Notes: generated by a model not told the origin, from the letters alone. A stretch of DNA of 64,000 nucleotides from Sepioteuthis lessoniana (GCA_963585895.1 OY757904.1:7110630-7174629), one strand, 5' to 3'; shown: positions 44,460 to 56,930, counted from the stretch's first letter. A program made the numbers and translations.

Positions 44460-45680
44460 ACTTTTAACAATGGTTTATTGTGTCACATTTGCAACAGAAG
44501 GAAAAGCATAGTTCTACAATAAATCAAATTGATTATCCAGAAAAAGGTGTTTTCTGTTCAGAAGAATTATTCAAATTATCTAATTACGCACTATTGCTTT
44601 GTACAGTAATAGTTTATTCAGGTATTCAAAAAGAATTCTTAAAAAATTCACTAAACAATAAGAAATAGTTTTATTTTTCATTAGATTCCATTTGGCTTGA
44701 TATACTGAAGGCTGTTTTAGACCGAGTTTAGTTTTCTTCATTCTGGATACTCGTAATAAATATATTTCTCGCCATCAGTTTTTCCCTTTTGTTTTGAATT
44801 AGAAGCAAAAGCAAATATTTAAACAGTGACTGATATTCTTTTATTAAAACTCTTGGTAACTTGTTTTCTTATATTCTGGTGTTTTTCTAAGGTTTTTAAA
44901 TGTACGCATTTGATTGGACAAGCAACAAAAAGATGAAAAAACTTCAGATACATAAATCTAGACATTTGAAACTTTTGCATCAATCTAATATTTCGGTTAT
45001 ACATGTCGCAATTTAACCCAAAATGCAAAACAAGTTATTTTTTGTTTCTGTTAATATCTTTTATATAATAAGATTTTACAAGGAAATGATCAATCGTTGA
45101 ACTAAAGGATTTCGTTGTTAAACAAAAAATGTTCTGTGATTGAATTATATTCTGAATTGATAAAAACACCGAATAAAAACGTCAAAACATATTGAATCAA
45201 AAAGGATTTATTGTACGCATAGCACAGTCAGAAAAGATTAAAAACATTTTTTTAAATATCAAATTAGATATTGAAATAAATACCATAATAAAGAATTGAC
45301 ATTTTTTTTGCTCGTCGAGTAATAAATTTATTTTTCTGTATTAACTCTAACTTCGTATTAAATAATATTTTTTGAAAGTCATTGATATCAATATTTCCAA
45401 AAAGATAATTTATAAATAAAAAATAAATTTTCTTGAAATTCGAACGGGATTTTTATTTCAAAATCTGGTGATGTAAGCAAAAAGTTTTATTTTCTTATAT
45501 TTCAGCAAAATACACTAAATCGATAGCAGCAAATGCCACAAATTAGTGAATCAAAACTAATTCATTAATGCAGTATCCGACAATTATCGGAATAATAATT
45601 TTTCTTTATGCATTAACTTAATGTGAATTAGAAATCAATTGCTTTATACAGAATAGAACCTCAGCTCGTATAATCGATCG
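44460..45680. other. AT-rich stretch without recognisable genes
   Basis: Only short open frames on both strands (62 residues plus, 69 minus) with no recognisable features. It would be an intron if the exon at 36.6 kb belongs to the cysteine-rich gene. Confidence 0.4.
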
Positions 45681-45686
45681 CGTGCC

Positions 45687-45960
45687 AGGCATGTTTGGTA
45701 AATTCATCGTATGGTAAATTCATTGTCGATAAGTTCATCGTATGGTAAATTTATCGCGGGTAGATTATTCTCGGCTAAATTCAGGATTTTACAATTGTTT
45801 TTAAAAATTTAATAAAATGAACTAAAGGGTTAGGGAAACACTATATAATCGGATACGATGAATTTACCTGTAATAAATATACCACACGAGAAATTTACTG
45901 GTGATAGATTTACCTTATGATGACTATACCGACGATTTATTTACCACGATAAGTTTGCCT
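45687..45960. repeat. Inverted array of short GGTAAATTCATCG-like units
   Basis: The left block (45687-45785) repeats TGGTAAATTCATCGTATGG-like units about five times; the right block (45855-45960) holds the complement (GATGAATTTACC, TAGATTTACCTTATG, TTTACCACGATAAG). About 70 bases of spacer separate them. This is the arrangement of subterminal repeats in some MITEs and other non-autonomous DNA elements. Confidence 0.7.
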
Positions 45961-45969
45961 AGAATCCAC

Positions 45970-46940
45970 GCTAGATTAGTAAATGTGTTAAATTCTTATT
46001 GAGTACCCTATTGTAAATGACTGTTTTATAAACAAAAGAACATTTTTAAATACAGTACGTTAAAAAATATTTAAAAAATTGTCTGACATATAAACAAAAA
46101 AAGTAGAAGAAGCATTGTCATTAAAAGCAGTTAATGATTTATAAAAGCAAAAACTATCTTATAATGAAACTTGTCCAACACACGCAGTTTTTCTTTCCGT
46201 TGCTTCTATTTTTAAAGATTAAACTTTAATTGAAACTTCTTATAATTTTATTAATCTTTCAAAATCCATCCTGACAAAAAAAAAAAAAAAAAAAAAGCTA
46301 TATAAATTAGTTAAAAAATCCATGAATAAAAAAGCAAAGATTCTAAAACTTTACCATTTTTGAAATTGAGCTACAGAATTAAATAATTATTCATTGTTCT
46401 TAGATTCTTCAGAATATAATCAAATCAAATAATTGTATGAGTTAATAATAGGCTACTTTCATGATTTTTATTTAATCTAAGAGACATCATTTAATTTTAA
46501 CATTTTTAGAAGTGTTCTTTGGGTGGGTAGCTTGTTATAAGTATAGCTTCGAACAAAATATATTATTGTCAGATTTTTCACGATACCTTTAAAAAACCTT
46601 TTCAGTTTTGTCAGAAATTAACTTTCCATTAATTTTATTCGAAATAGAAAATCTAGAAATATCATTTTAAAGTTTCATTAAATGTTGGACAAGTCTGTGA
46701 ACTTTTTATATTCATTTCAAATGTACAACTGTAATTGTCCGTTGGAAAAATCGATGTCCAAATTTCTTTCAACAACAAACCATTAGTCCCCGAGAAGTTG
46801 AATGATTTTTTTTTATAAATCTGATGACAGTTCAAACGTTATTTCATAAGAAAATTCATTGTTTACACAAAAGTCGATTAACAACTGGATGATAAAGGCT
46901 GGCGTACAATGAAGTTAATTGTTCAGTAAAGTTTTCATCG
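45970..46940. other. AT-rich stretch downstream of the cysteine-rich gene
   Basis: No exon or repeat recognised. It could contain the 3' untranslated region of the minus-strand gene if translation ends at 46946. Confidence 0.4.
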
Positions 46941-46945
46941 TTTGG

Positions 46946-47176
46946 TCATTTCGATCCAGAATTTCGGTTAACTCTTGTGTTGTATATGTATTGAATCATC
47001 GTTCGTTGAGGGTTGTCATTGGTATCAATGCATATCCGTCTATTCACGTCAGCTCTCGTGTTGGGAGGACATTCATCAACACAAAGATAATGCAGCTTGT
47101 AAAACTTGCATTGCATACAATAGGAAACACCGGGTCCCATGCACGTTTCACACAGTGAATGACATCGCCGGCAAAC
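46946..47176 (-). CDS. Cysteine-rich furin-like protein, last identified exon
   Basis: This minus exon follows a TTTTTTGGCTTAG acceptor and starts in phase 0, fitting the upstream exon. It encodes VCRRCHSLCETCMGPG, VSYCMQCKFYKLHYLC, VDECPPNTRADVNRRICI and a polar tail ending SGSK with TGA: nine cysteines in 76 residues. C-x2-C-x8-C-V-x2-C-P and CPPNT are typical of the cysteine-rich region of the EGF-receptor and insulin/IGF-receptor families. If the stop is used, the protein is secreted or truncated before any membrane segment. A donor-like GACGTGAAT lies inside after TRAD and would allow splicing onward in phase 0. Confidence 0.72.
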   Translation of the reverse strand, partial: VCRRCHSLCETCMGPGVSYCMQCKFYKLHYLCVDECPPNTRADVNRRICIDTNDNPQRTMIQYIYNTRVNRNSGSK

Positions 47177-47244
47177 CTAAGCCAAAAAACAGAAGAAAAA
47201 AATCATTATTCATCTATTGAAAGACACCGTCTGAACAACTACCA

Positions 47245-47245
47245 T

Positions 47246-47287
<42 letters not shown>

Positions 47288-47290
47288 TAC
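47245..47290. repeat. (TAC)n microsatellite
   Basis: About 14 units of ACT/TAC, just inside the intron upstream of the cysteine-rich exon. Confidence 0.95.
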
Positions 47291-47525
47291 TTTATCTTAT
47301 TATGTCGTCTAACTTGGAAGAGTAACAATTCATCATCATATCTTTCGCATTCTCTCAATTTGTTATTTATTATCGCTGATAAATATATACATAAAAAAAG
47401 GAAAAAATGAAAACCGTCTGGTTAAAATTAACATTTTATTCGTATAACATATTCATATATATTCGTGTTTCGCCTCCGAAGCTTCATAAGATACCGCGTG
47501 ATTGTATAAAAAATTATAACTGAAT

Positions 47526-47770
47526 TAGTTAGTGTTCACCAATAGTCTGGGAGACCTGGGTTCAATCCTAGGTCGCGTTATACCAAAGACTTTAAAAATG
47601 GTACTTGATACCTCCTTGCTTAACACTCAGTAATATAAGGTACGTATAAAGGGTAAAGTGTACCAATCCAGGGAAAGGAGTAGCACCCTATCCTACACCT
47701 TGGTGTTGTAGCTATTGAAAAGGGAGCCTTCTGGTCGCCTTCGACTATGGTTGCCAACTTTACTTACTTT
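47526..47770 (+). repeat. tRNA-derived SINE-A, plus copy in the intron
   Basis: Head TTAGTGTTCACCAATAGTC with B box GGGTTCAATCCTAGG; body CACTCAGTAATATAAGGTAC and CACCTTGGTGTTGTAGCTAT; end GCCAACTTTACTTAC. It lies antisense to the surrounding minus-strand gene. Confidence 0.88.
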
Positions 47771-47948
47771 GTTGACGTAAATCATGATAACGCCGATTGC
47801 TAGAGAGCTTTTGAATTCTAAATTCAAATATCTGTTTTGTAACTACTATAATGTTAATCACAGTAGCGATAATCATTATATAAGTAAAGATTATCATTGA
47901 AAAGTAAGATAATCTGTGATTTACAGATTCTGCAAGGGTAATAATTTG

Positions 47949-48759
47949 TTGCTAAATGAGCATGATATTTTAGCGCGGAAATATTGTTACGTGTTGTTAC
48001 GTTGTCTCCTCGTTGTAAATAAAGGAGTGAAGAACCAAGATATCGAAAAGTTTTAATGATAGTTTCAATGGCAGCCAGAATAAAAGGTACCTTTATGGGG
48101 GAAGTCTCGTCGGAAGGAAGGAAGGAAATAGTTATGGAGTTGAGAAGGAATTTTAGCAACTAAATGCCTGAGCGGAATGTGCTTCGCTACAGTTAAGGCA
48201 TTGTTGAATGTCTGAGTGAGATATGGTCGCCATAGGAGTAGCAAAAGTCGTGTTTGCTGGTTAAGGACAGGAATGATGTAGTCACCCATGAATGTGTGGT
48301 CCTGGTTGTTGTAGGAGAGAAGCATGAAAGTCTCCAGAAAATGTTGCCCAGGGATGAAGTAGCTGGATGCCTGAGCGGAATTGCGCGTCGCGGTAGACAT
48401 AGCTAAGGTTAGAGGCGAAATGAAGGTGTTCCTGTGTGTGGCGGACTGAATGCATCCAATTCATGTTCAACTGGGAACCCTTGGTCTAAGAGAGTAGACT
48501 CACGAGGTCCATAAATTAGATGGCTTTCCTCATGGTGTTGTGATGCTGCTGCTATGAAGAGAGCGGACTGTAGGTACGTCCTGTTCGAAAGGTTCTGAGG
48601 AAGAGATAGTTTGGCGGGCTTTCCCCACCTTGGTGCTGCCCGGAAAAATGGTCCGGGCTGAATGGGATAAGTCATCCTCATTGGGTAAAAATATGCGTTG
48701 ACCATAACGGTCAAATTAGTTTACGCACCAAACAAAAATACGAAGTTCTTTCTACTACA
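47949..48759 (-). mobile_element. LTR-A: solo-LTR-like repeat, minus copy in the intron
   Basis: On the minus strand it begins TGTAGTAGAAAGAACTTCG and ends TTTAGCAACA, i.e. TG...CA over 811 bases. It is the fullest of three copies (others 18.1 kb plus, 57.5-58.1 kb minus). Blocks include TTTTTCCGGGCAGCACC, TAGACCAAGGGTTCCCAGTT and CTGGGCAACATTTTCTGGAG. Minus open frames up to 111 residues inside are not shared by the other copies and are probably not genes. I could not see a clean target-site duplication. Confidence 0.72.
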
Positions 48760-49289
48760 ATATGATTTGATATCATCGACTAAACAAAAACAGAAAAACT
48801 TAAACGAGTCACTCTTAAATAAGCATTGTTACCGTCTGGTTTAAAAGTTTTTGAAAAGTTCCAAGGACAACTAAGTGGGTTATTACTTTTTTCGTTTGTT
48901 TTTGGCGGGTTTGGTAGAAAAAAAGAAAGTTGAGAAACAATGTGCCATATCTGTAGGTGTATATGAGGAATAGCATGAAATGTACATGTTATTCCGCATA
49001 CATTTCTCTTTTTGGTCCAGTCGAGAACTTTTCAGCAACTCTTTATAAAAGAAATTGATTCATAATCTAAAGAAAACATTTTGAAAATGATAAAATTTAC
49101 TAATTACTCAATAACAAACCAACATACAATGAAAATTACTTTAAGGAATTTTTGTTTTTATTTGATTTGCATTTCAAGAGAGCGGATTTAAATTGAAAGG
49201 CATGAACTGGAACCCCTGGAGTTAACTCATTTAGAATATGTTTGGTTCACATACACTATAAGTTAATTTGTAGTTATTTATGTAGCGCT

Positions 49290-49760
49290 GAACAAAATAA
49301 GAAAACTTCTTTGAAGAACAACAATGAATGGTTTATTTTTATGACAGAAAGTAGATTTGTGTCAGAGTGAGAAAAGGTTCTTTTTGGGTATCAGGTAGCA
49401 GTGTCACAGGTAGTACACCAGTTCTTTAGTTCTTTATTGTGTTGCAGGTAGCAGCGTTAGTTCTTTTGTGTGTGTAGCTGGTAGCCGCCGTTATCTTCTT
49501 TAGTGGGTATCTGTGGCAACAGTTATCTTCAGTGAAGATCGTCAATGTTGGGTTCCCGTAGCAGGCTACAGGAGAGGTCTTCCTTTGCTAGTTTTGTGTT
49601 CTCTGTTCTGTTGGTCGACTTCAAAAAAGGGCTAGAAAAAAATAGTTCTTAAGTGGAAGAAGGAATCAGTACGCTCTGCCCGCTGATTGGTTAGTGTGTG
49701 GCCGTAGCGCTTGGCGGGGGCATTGATTCGCGAGAGGAAATAGATCTGTAACTTCTACAC
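49290..49760. other. G/T-rich sequence with GGTAGCAG-type short repeats
   Basis: Variants of CAGGTAGCAG/AGCTGGTAGC and TTCTTTAGTT/TTATCTTC recur about six times between 49.38 and 49.60 kb. The character (tandem degenerate 40-50-base units, higher GC than the surroundings) resembles the tandem blocks inside the LTR at 59 kb, but no direct match was found. Confidence 0.35.
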
Positions 49761-49854
49761 TCACATAACCGAACCAGTCAATGAAATTTTAAAGTTTTTT
49801 TTATTTTATTTATTTATTTATTTTCACCAAGGTTAGCTAAGTTGTAGCAGAAGT

Positions 49855-49930
49855 ATGAGGATTGAACCCACTTGTAATAGTCTGACAGCCTAGTTTGCGA
49901 AGCATCACGATTAGTTACCTTTGAAAAATA
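49855..49930 (-). repeat. tRNA-like SINE head (possible)
   Basis: The minus strand has GGGTTCAATCCTC (B box) and an upstream AATCGTGATGCTTCGCAAAC with A-box-like spacing. Probably a tRNA-derived repeat fragment. Confidence 0.3.
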
Positions 49931-50384
49931 AGCAGATGTAAGTAAGGAACATACAGAGTTCGATATTCACTTGATACTCCGTGCTTTTTGGCCTTGAGCC
50001 AAATTTAAGTTAGGCTCAGTTTTTGTTTTAGGATCAGCTTTTTGATCTCTCACACCCACCCGGCATTTGAGCCTTTTTTCTTCACTCAATTTGAGGGAGA
50101 CATGATAGAACAAGGCAAGCTTAAATCTTGTGACGGGTCAAGCGGACAAGGGCTATTCTGAGCTTTACTTATATACATATTTATAGGTCTCCTTGTTTAA
50201 TCGACCGTGTATCGTATATACGAGAGGATGGAGTTAAACATCATAGGTGCCAAAGTTGGCATGGAGACAATGTTTTTTTTTTTTTCATTAAAAAGCTGAA
50301 AATTCAACCAAATAATTGACAATTGAAATGTGTGTGTGTGTGTGTGTGTGTATAAATATACATGTAATTTTATAAACATTTTAC

Positions 50385-50559
50385 CTTTGATCCAGCTAGA
50401 GGAAGGCTTGAATGTGTTGGCACATCATCCAAATAATAACCAGGGGAACATCCTGGAAGGTAAGGGAGTATACATTTGATATGAGTAGAGTTGATTTCAA
50501 TACCTTTCCAACATGTTTTGCAGCCTCCGTTTCCTACGATAGGTGATGGCCCTGTGCAC
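50385..50559 (-). CDS. Cysteine-rich furin-like protein, middle exon
   Basis: Flanked on the minus strand by TTATTTCTTCTTTCAG and a GTAAAATG donor, this 175-nt exon starts with one base that completes the GG carried from 56981, then reads CTGPSPIVGNGGCKTC, WKGIEINSTHIKC, ILPYLPGCSPGYYLDD and a linker ending LAGSK in phase 0. The C-TGP...C-x2-C spacing is a furin-like repeat; NST is a possible N-glycosylation site. Its phase fits both neighbours exactly, which is the main reason for accepting the three exons as one gene. Confidence 0.75.
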
Positions 50560-50654
50560 CTGAAAGAAGAAATAATTATCTAAAAAACATTGAAATAAAA
50601 TTTACCGGATACTTGAATGTACATTCAATATCGATGTCTTTTCTCTACTCTTGT

Positions 50655-51285
50655 ACCCCACGGCCGGTGGGGCATAGAATACACAGACTTTATCCCCTGC
50701 AGAGAGGTAAGAGCTCTCGCTTTCTTAAAAAGGGGTGTCTTGGGTATGACACTAAACTGTAATTGATGATGAGGCTCTAATTCTGGAGATCTGAAGAGAG
50801 TAGAGTACCCCTTCTATGGCATTACTCCCAGGTCCACTCTGACCTAAAGTGGTAGTACCTGTTAGGGTTAGATAGAACTCGTTGCAAATTATTAGAATTA
50901 GATTGAATATGTGATGCCATATAATTATAAATTATTTATATTTAGAATGGTTTCTTGAAACTAATTATTTACTAAGGATTATTATTATTATTATTATTAG
51001 TTGAAACCATTTTACTGTGAACTAATTATTCCTATTAGATAGGAACACTTGATATATGAGAGTGTGCAAAACAACAACAACAACAACAACAACAAAACAG
51101 CAACAAAAAACAACTACAAAAAAACCCCAAGAGAAAAAAAAAACAAACAAACAAAAGCAACAACAAAACAAAAATCAACAAAAACCTTTAGAAAAAATAA
51201 CACAAAAATATAAATATGAACGCGATTCCATAACCTCTAGTCGTAAAATAACTCTACCCAGATTGACATGCCTTTAAAATCAAGC
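50655..51285 (+). repeat. RepB dispersed repeat, forward copy in the intron
   Basis: Body GGGGCATAGAATACACAGAC, TGGGTATGACACTAAACTG, GGTCCACTCTGACC and AGTGGTAGTACCTGTTAGGG; internal units around TTGAAACCATTTTACTGTG; tail TTGACATGCCTTTAAAATC. The CAA-rich stretch at 51069-51180 interrupts it and makes the lysine/glutamine-rich open frame there, which is not a gene. Confidence 0.75.
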
Positions 51286-51351
51286 AATCAATCAGTCTAC
51301 TTTTATTGTGTACTATTAGTATTTATTCCGATAACAACTTTGTAATGATGT

Positions 51352-51367
51352 AACACACACACGCACG

Positions 51368-51421
<54 letters not shown>
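51352..51421. repeat. (AC)n microsatellite with a GC-containing segment
   Basis: ACACGCACGCGCGCGCAC passes into a pure AC run. Confidence 0.97.
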
Positions 51422-51422
<1 letters not shown>

Positions 51423-51774
51423 GAGGAATGTTTGTGGTTAAAAGCATATAAAACTATTCCGCTTATGAAATAAGAAAATATAAAATGAAAATTTCAAAAC
51501 AATAATTTATCCAATCATTTGTCAAAGTAAACACTAATAGAACACATAAGTTTTTGAAGTAGGAACTTGTTATTAGCGGTTGGCAGGTTCTAAGATCCCG
51601 TGGAAGGTGATACTAGCGAATAATAATCAAACATTTAGATATATCCTAAGATTTTCACGGGGATGTCTATTTTCAAAACGTAATTCCTTGCATCATTATT
51701 CGAGCACATTGGTGCCGTCATAAATAAGATATCCCCTATGATAGATTTTAAATTAAGACGAACGCTATTACCGC

Positions 51775-52190
51775 AAAGGGAGACAATAAATAATTTTCTC
51801 AAAGCGAATGGGCGTGTTCGTTGGTTCCTTCATGTGGTGTCACACAACGGTCTCAGAAACCCATTCTCGATCTCTTTTGCCTCTGTTCTTTGATCAAGAG
51901 AGACGTGTCTCGGATCCTGGTAAAGCCATGGGATTATTTTATTTTGCCTGCTCAAGCAAGCTTTTTTTTCTATTTTTGTTCCCCTTTCTACTGCTTGTTC
52001 ACGCTTATATATTCTTCTTAATTCTATTGGTATACATATGCATATAAAAGGTTAAATGTTTTAGAATATACAAATGTGTTTGTCTTGTCTTCCCTTCTGT
52101 TGTGTTCAGTGTTAGTATATCACAGATATACTAATGGTAATATTAGTCCTTTCGTGAGTTGAGACTCGACTAAATATCTTCCCAAAGCAT
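51775..52190 (+). mobile_element. LTR-D: LTR-like repeat, copy 2
   Basis: Collinear with 44040-44455: AAAGGGAGACAATAAATAAT, TTCTTTGATCA, TTTGTTCCCCTTTC, ACTGCTTGTTCACG, TTCTGTTGTGTTCAGTGTTAG and GACTCGACTAAATATCTT. The two are in the same orientation, 7.7 kb apart, with exons of the host gene between them, so they are independent insertions rather than the two ends of one element. Confidence 0.55.
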
Positions 52191-52199
52191 CAAACCCAT

Positions 52200-53448
52200 C
52201 AATACTGCGATATCACAAATTCTACTTAGAGCTAATCGCTATTTTACAATACATTATAAGCCCATTTGATGACAGTGGTAATACCCCCCTTCTGTCTCAT
52301 TATAGATATTTGATTGATGCGGTAAACCAACTGTAAACATAAAATTAATTAAACAAAACCTTTTTCTGTCGTAAAACAAATTTAAAAAATTCTATCCCTT
52401 TCAAGATCTGATGAATTTAAATTAATTTTAAAATATTTTCAAAATTTGATTATTATCTAACGGTTTTGTTATGTCTATGACTTTTTCGTTTTTATTTTAC
52501 TCGTTTGAAATATATAAAGTTGTTTTTATTCTTATAAGTAATTTGAACACGAGAATTTTGCTGATTGGGCCAAACGCACATTAGTGAAAGCACAAGTAGC
52601 TATTCCGCGGATTGTGAAGTTCGACAATAGATTACTGAACAGGATTAACTTGTGGTTTAATAGATAGACTCCGTTTTGTTCACTTCGTTTTTCCAAACTT
52701 TCTCTCCCATTCCAAACAAACAAACAACCCCCCCCCCAAAAAAAAACAAAAACAGAAACAAAAAACAATCAGGTTTATGCGTTTTTCTCTGTGAGAGGTA
52801 ATCATTCACATGCCGGTTTGCTCAAGACTGTGAATAAAATGTCACTTAAATTCTAGTTAGTCTGACCTTCTTGATTTTCAAAGTTCAAGAGGAGAGGAAA
52901 TCACATTCATGAAATCTAAAGCGACTAATTCCAGAATGCAATGAACTGTATTTATTTCGACATATAACTTGAAGAAAAAAAAAAAAAAAAAGAAAAAGAA
53001 ATAAGTCCTCTTGAATTACGAAGTTCATATTGACTTTCCACTTTCAATAAGATGTTCCTGTGCTTAAAATCGTATTAATTTTATTTATGTAATCTACACA
53101 GAAAGAAAGAGAGCTTTGTTAGTTTTTTTTCACGCAGTGTATAAAATTTTTCTCTTGATGAGAAGGACATAAGTGTTGTTTGTTGTTATTGATTTTACTA
53201 AAAGAAAAGCAAAATATAAAGTATCTAAATTATGATTAAAAACATTTTCTCGTCGTAAAATCTTTGCAGTGTTTAATGAACGAAGATGCAGAACAATATT
53301 TTTCAAATATAAAATAAAATGATTATAAAACAGATAAAGACTTACGATTCAGAGTTTCACGTTGTCGACACTTAGGTGAACTTGCATTTTGTTAGATTCA
53401 ACTGAACAAATATGTACTCTTTTTTAAGCTCTGTGTGTGTGTGTGTGT

Positions 53449-53505
<57 letters not shown>

Positions 53506-54790
53506 TGTGTATGTGTAAAACACTTATCTACGTTACCAGAAGTCACCATAACAGCCTCACAACTGTTAACCTTGTTATGGTAACATGAAAACTTAAAGAT
53601 ATCTTTGAAATATTTTCAATGTTCGTTATGATATACCAAAACGCTTAGAATTTTTTGAATTATTTTCTTTTAATAGTTGTTTCGTCGCAAGTTTAAAAGA
53701 AACCTATTTTTTTAGGACGGTGATACATTCTGTTAATTTTATTTTCATATTCGCCGCCATTTCAATTCGCTTCATTTATCTGATTTTTTCCAAGATATTT
53801 TCATTAAGTTTATTGTCCCAAAGATTTTCTCGGATTTTATGAAGTGTAAATCTGCTAGCTAATCATCGGATTTTAATAACATTTTCAGTAAATAAATAAT
53901 AAAAGACAAGGTTTCTTTCAAAAGAAATTTTAAACTTTTTTTCCCATTCGTCACTCCCTTCATAAATTTAGTTAATTTGTTTTAGTGAATGAAAGTACCC
54001 CTAGGTAATTTGTATGTCTTTAAAAAGACAATTCATTTGAGAAATGCATTTTGTTAAAATTTTCATGGCGAAAATGATTAAGTTTTCGTACAGACGCCTG
54101 ACTTTTGGATGTTTAAAAAGGGTAAAATAAGGTGGAATATTGTTTTTCGAGGCATTTTTAAAAATTTATTCTTTATTTTAATTTTAAGAGACGCGGTCAT
54201 TAAAAGAGAAGATGTATTCATTTTTAGATGTTTATGAAATTGATATGAATAAAAATAAATTCGTTTTTTGATTTTATTATCCAATTAGGAACATTGAATA
54301 AATGAATATTACTGATATAATAAAAAATTATAATTGGCCTATATTAAAAAGATGTTATTTTTGCAATTGAACAATATTTTTGGCATAGAAGTTATAAATA
54401 TTCTGTTTAGGAGGAATATTCCTTTTGATTATTAGATGCTTGATGTTTTTTTTCTATCAGTTGCAAACAATTTTTTGTGTACATTTCTTTGTACAGGTCT
54501 TCTAGTTTTTATTTCTCAGATTTTTTAAATTAATTTAACTTTTAAAAATTTTTTTAGTTTACTTCAGAGGCATAAAATTCAAACATAAAACACAAAAAGT
54601 AGAAAGAATTATTAAGTCTTATTTTTTACTGAGAATTTTGGGATTTTTTCTTTGCTGCAAAAAAAAAAATAAAAAATAAAAAAAAAAATAAAAAAATAAA
54701 AAAATAAAAAGGATATTCAAATATCTTAAATTCATTTATGGCTGCTGAAATTCCCGCTAAAATGTGCGTGTTTTTTGTTCATGACTATTG
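52200..54790. other. AT-rich intron sequence of the cysteine-rich gene
   Basis: No exon recognised between the exons at 50.4 and 57.0 kb. It holds a (TG)n(GA)n(GT)n run at 53431-53517 and an A-rich run at 54659-54710. Confidence 0.5.
53431..53517. repeat. (TG)n(GA)n(GT)n microsatellite
   Basis: Three simple runs in series over about 87 bases. Confidence 0.96.
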
Positions 54791-54795
54791 ATCAC

Positions 54796-54847
54796 AAAAG
54801 CGGGGAAATATTTATTGCTGTATGTTATTTGAGTTTATCGTTTACAT

Positions 54848-54933
<86 letters not shown>

Positions 54934-54991
54934 CGCGCGCTATGTAAATCAAACTCAAATGACATACAGCAACAAATATTTCCCCGCTTTT
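54796..54991. repeat. Foldback with 50-bp unique arms around (CA)n(TA)n(TG)n
   Basis: Left arm 54796-54850 (AAAAGCGGGGAAATATTT ... TTTACATAGC) is the inverted complement of right arm 54940-54991 (GCTATGTAAATC ... AAATATTTCCCCGCTTTT), with a few mismatches. The core is CA, TA then TG/CG, itself self-complementary, so the whole 196 bases can form one hairpin. Confidence 0.9.
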
Positions 54992-55288
<297 letters not shown>

Positions 55289-55391
55289 TTAAAGTTTCTC
55301 GTGATGCAAGACCCGTCTATCAAACTTTCTGATGATGCCGAAACTTCAAGTAATGGTGTTGAATCATTGTGAACATTCATTTTATATATAT

Positions 55392-56263
55392 TGTTGGGAT
55401 TTGTAAATTTGGTAGTTAATGTCTGGTCGAATACGATTGGCTTATTTTGAAGTTGTACCATTATAGCCCCGCCCCTGGGTGCTATTTAATAGAGCTGCAT
55501 TGGGACTGAGGTTCTTCTCTTGTCTTTGTCTTTTGATTTTTAGCTCTTTACGCAGTTTGGCTCAAAGCTGTTAGCCGCTAAGGTTCTTAGCTTCTTTTCC
55601 CACTTTTATTCATTTGAACTTATTAGAATAATGAGCCTACTGTAGGCTCTTGATGGTTTGCTTTGCTTTTTCCTATCTGAAGAAGGTTGAGTCTAAGGTC
55701 TGGAGGATAAATTCAGTCATAATCTTCTGTAGACTTCAACTAAAAGTATATATTCGAGAAGAAGCAGAAAAAATTTCATTTCGGCTCGAAAAGAAAGAAG
55801 TGGTGGTTTTTACACGAGGCATATACTAAAGAAATGGAGGGCCTCTTTCAACAGTTAAACCCAAGACAAGGAGCTGAAGATTCCCGAAGTTATTTCAACT
55901 TATGAAGGAAGCGTTGCAGAAAGGATAAACCTGGAAAATTGGCTTGAAGAAAAGAACTTTGAGATAAAATACCATTCCTTGGTATTTTATCATTATTTGC
56001 TAAGAGCATAAAACAGTAAAAGGTTGACGATGTTGTTTCAAGAAAAAATCTATCGTATTCCATTCATTCTCTCCTTTTATTTATGTATGAATATTATTGT
56101 TTGAATGTAAATTTCTTTTTTCTTACCCACGTTGAATGTTTTTCGACATACCTAAAGAAAAAATATTCAATATGAATGTGCTTATGAATGTCAAATCGAT
56201 GTATAATTTATTTCCTTTGAAATTAATTACTTTTTCGTTTTGTTATTAAGAAATATCGACTCA
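55392..56263 (+). mobile_element. LTR-C: LTR-like repeat, copy in the intron
   Basis: TGTTGGGATTTGTAAATTTG at the start and AAGAAATATCGACTCA at the end match the 11.7-kb copy, giving an 872-bp TG...CA unit. A GC-box-like GCCCCGCCCC follows GTTGTACCATTATA near 55.47 kb. It has landed directly against a RepB body whose first part is missing. Confidence 0.62.
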
Positions 56264-56264
56264 T

Positions 56265-56661
56265 GGGTGTTACCCTTTCATTGCTATTATTTCCAGGTCA
56301 ACTTCGAACCAGAGTGAGAGTACCTGTTAGGATCCCATCTATTGAATCATTTACCTGAAACCTTTTCACTGTGTGCAAACAAATGATAAATATTAAATTG
56401 AATTATTAGTAATAAAAAGCAATACGTGAAACAATTTAACTGTGTGAAAACGGATGAATAACGTTGGATAGAATTATTAGCAACACTTGAAAAAATCTAG
56501 GGGTTCGTTTCAAATAGCAATACTTGATAAACAGAATTATTACTGTTAAATTGCAATACTTGAAAAGATTAAACTATGTACAAACGAATGATTTATATTA
56601 AATAGAATTGTGTCGGACAACAATACTATAATAATATTAACTAGTTTATTGTATGCAAACA

Positions 56662-56704
<43 letters not shown>

Positions 56705-56795
56705 AACCATTTTATTTTATGCCAACAAATAAGATAGATAGATAGATTGCATACAATGAACTAGTTTATATTATAGAATTGTTGTCCGACACCAA

Positions 56796-56855
<60 letters not shown>

Positions 56856-56930
56856 TATATATTATAAACAAGCTTTGGAATGAAATATTTCACAAGGGTT
56901 GATATGCCATAAAACACAACAAAACCAAAC
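56265..56930 (+). repeat. RepB dispersed repeat, 5'-truncated copy with many internal units
   Basis: The remaining body (TACCCTTTCATTGCTATTAT, AGTACCTGTTAGGATCCCAT) is followed by about six internal units (CTTGAAACAATTTAACTGTG type), a TATC foldback, an (AT)n run and the tail CACAAGGGTTGATATGCCAT. Confidence 0.8.
56610..56800. repeat. Foldback with 45-bp arms around (TATC)n
   Basis: Left arm 56612-56670 (GTCGGACAACAATACTATAA, ACTAGTTTATTGTATGCAAA) and right arm 56745-56791 (TTGCATACAATGAACTAGTT, GAATTGTTGTCCGAC) are inverted complements, and TATC on the left becomes GATA on the right. It sits inside the RepB internal units. Confidence 0.9.

Noticed and set aside
51056-51277. Thr/Lys/Gln-rich 73-residue frame
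   Set aside because: Produced by a CAA-rich simple sequence inside a RepB copy.
44040-52190. The two LTR-D copies as one retroelement
   Set aside because: Two exons of the cysteine-rich host gene lie between them, with no retroelement genes.
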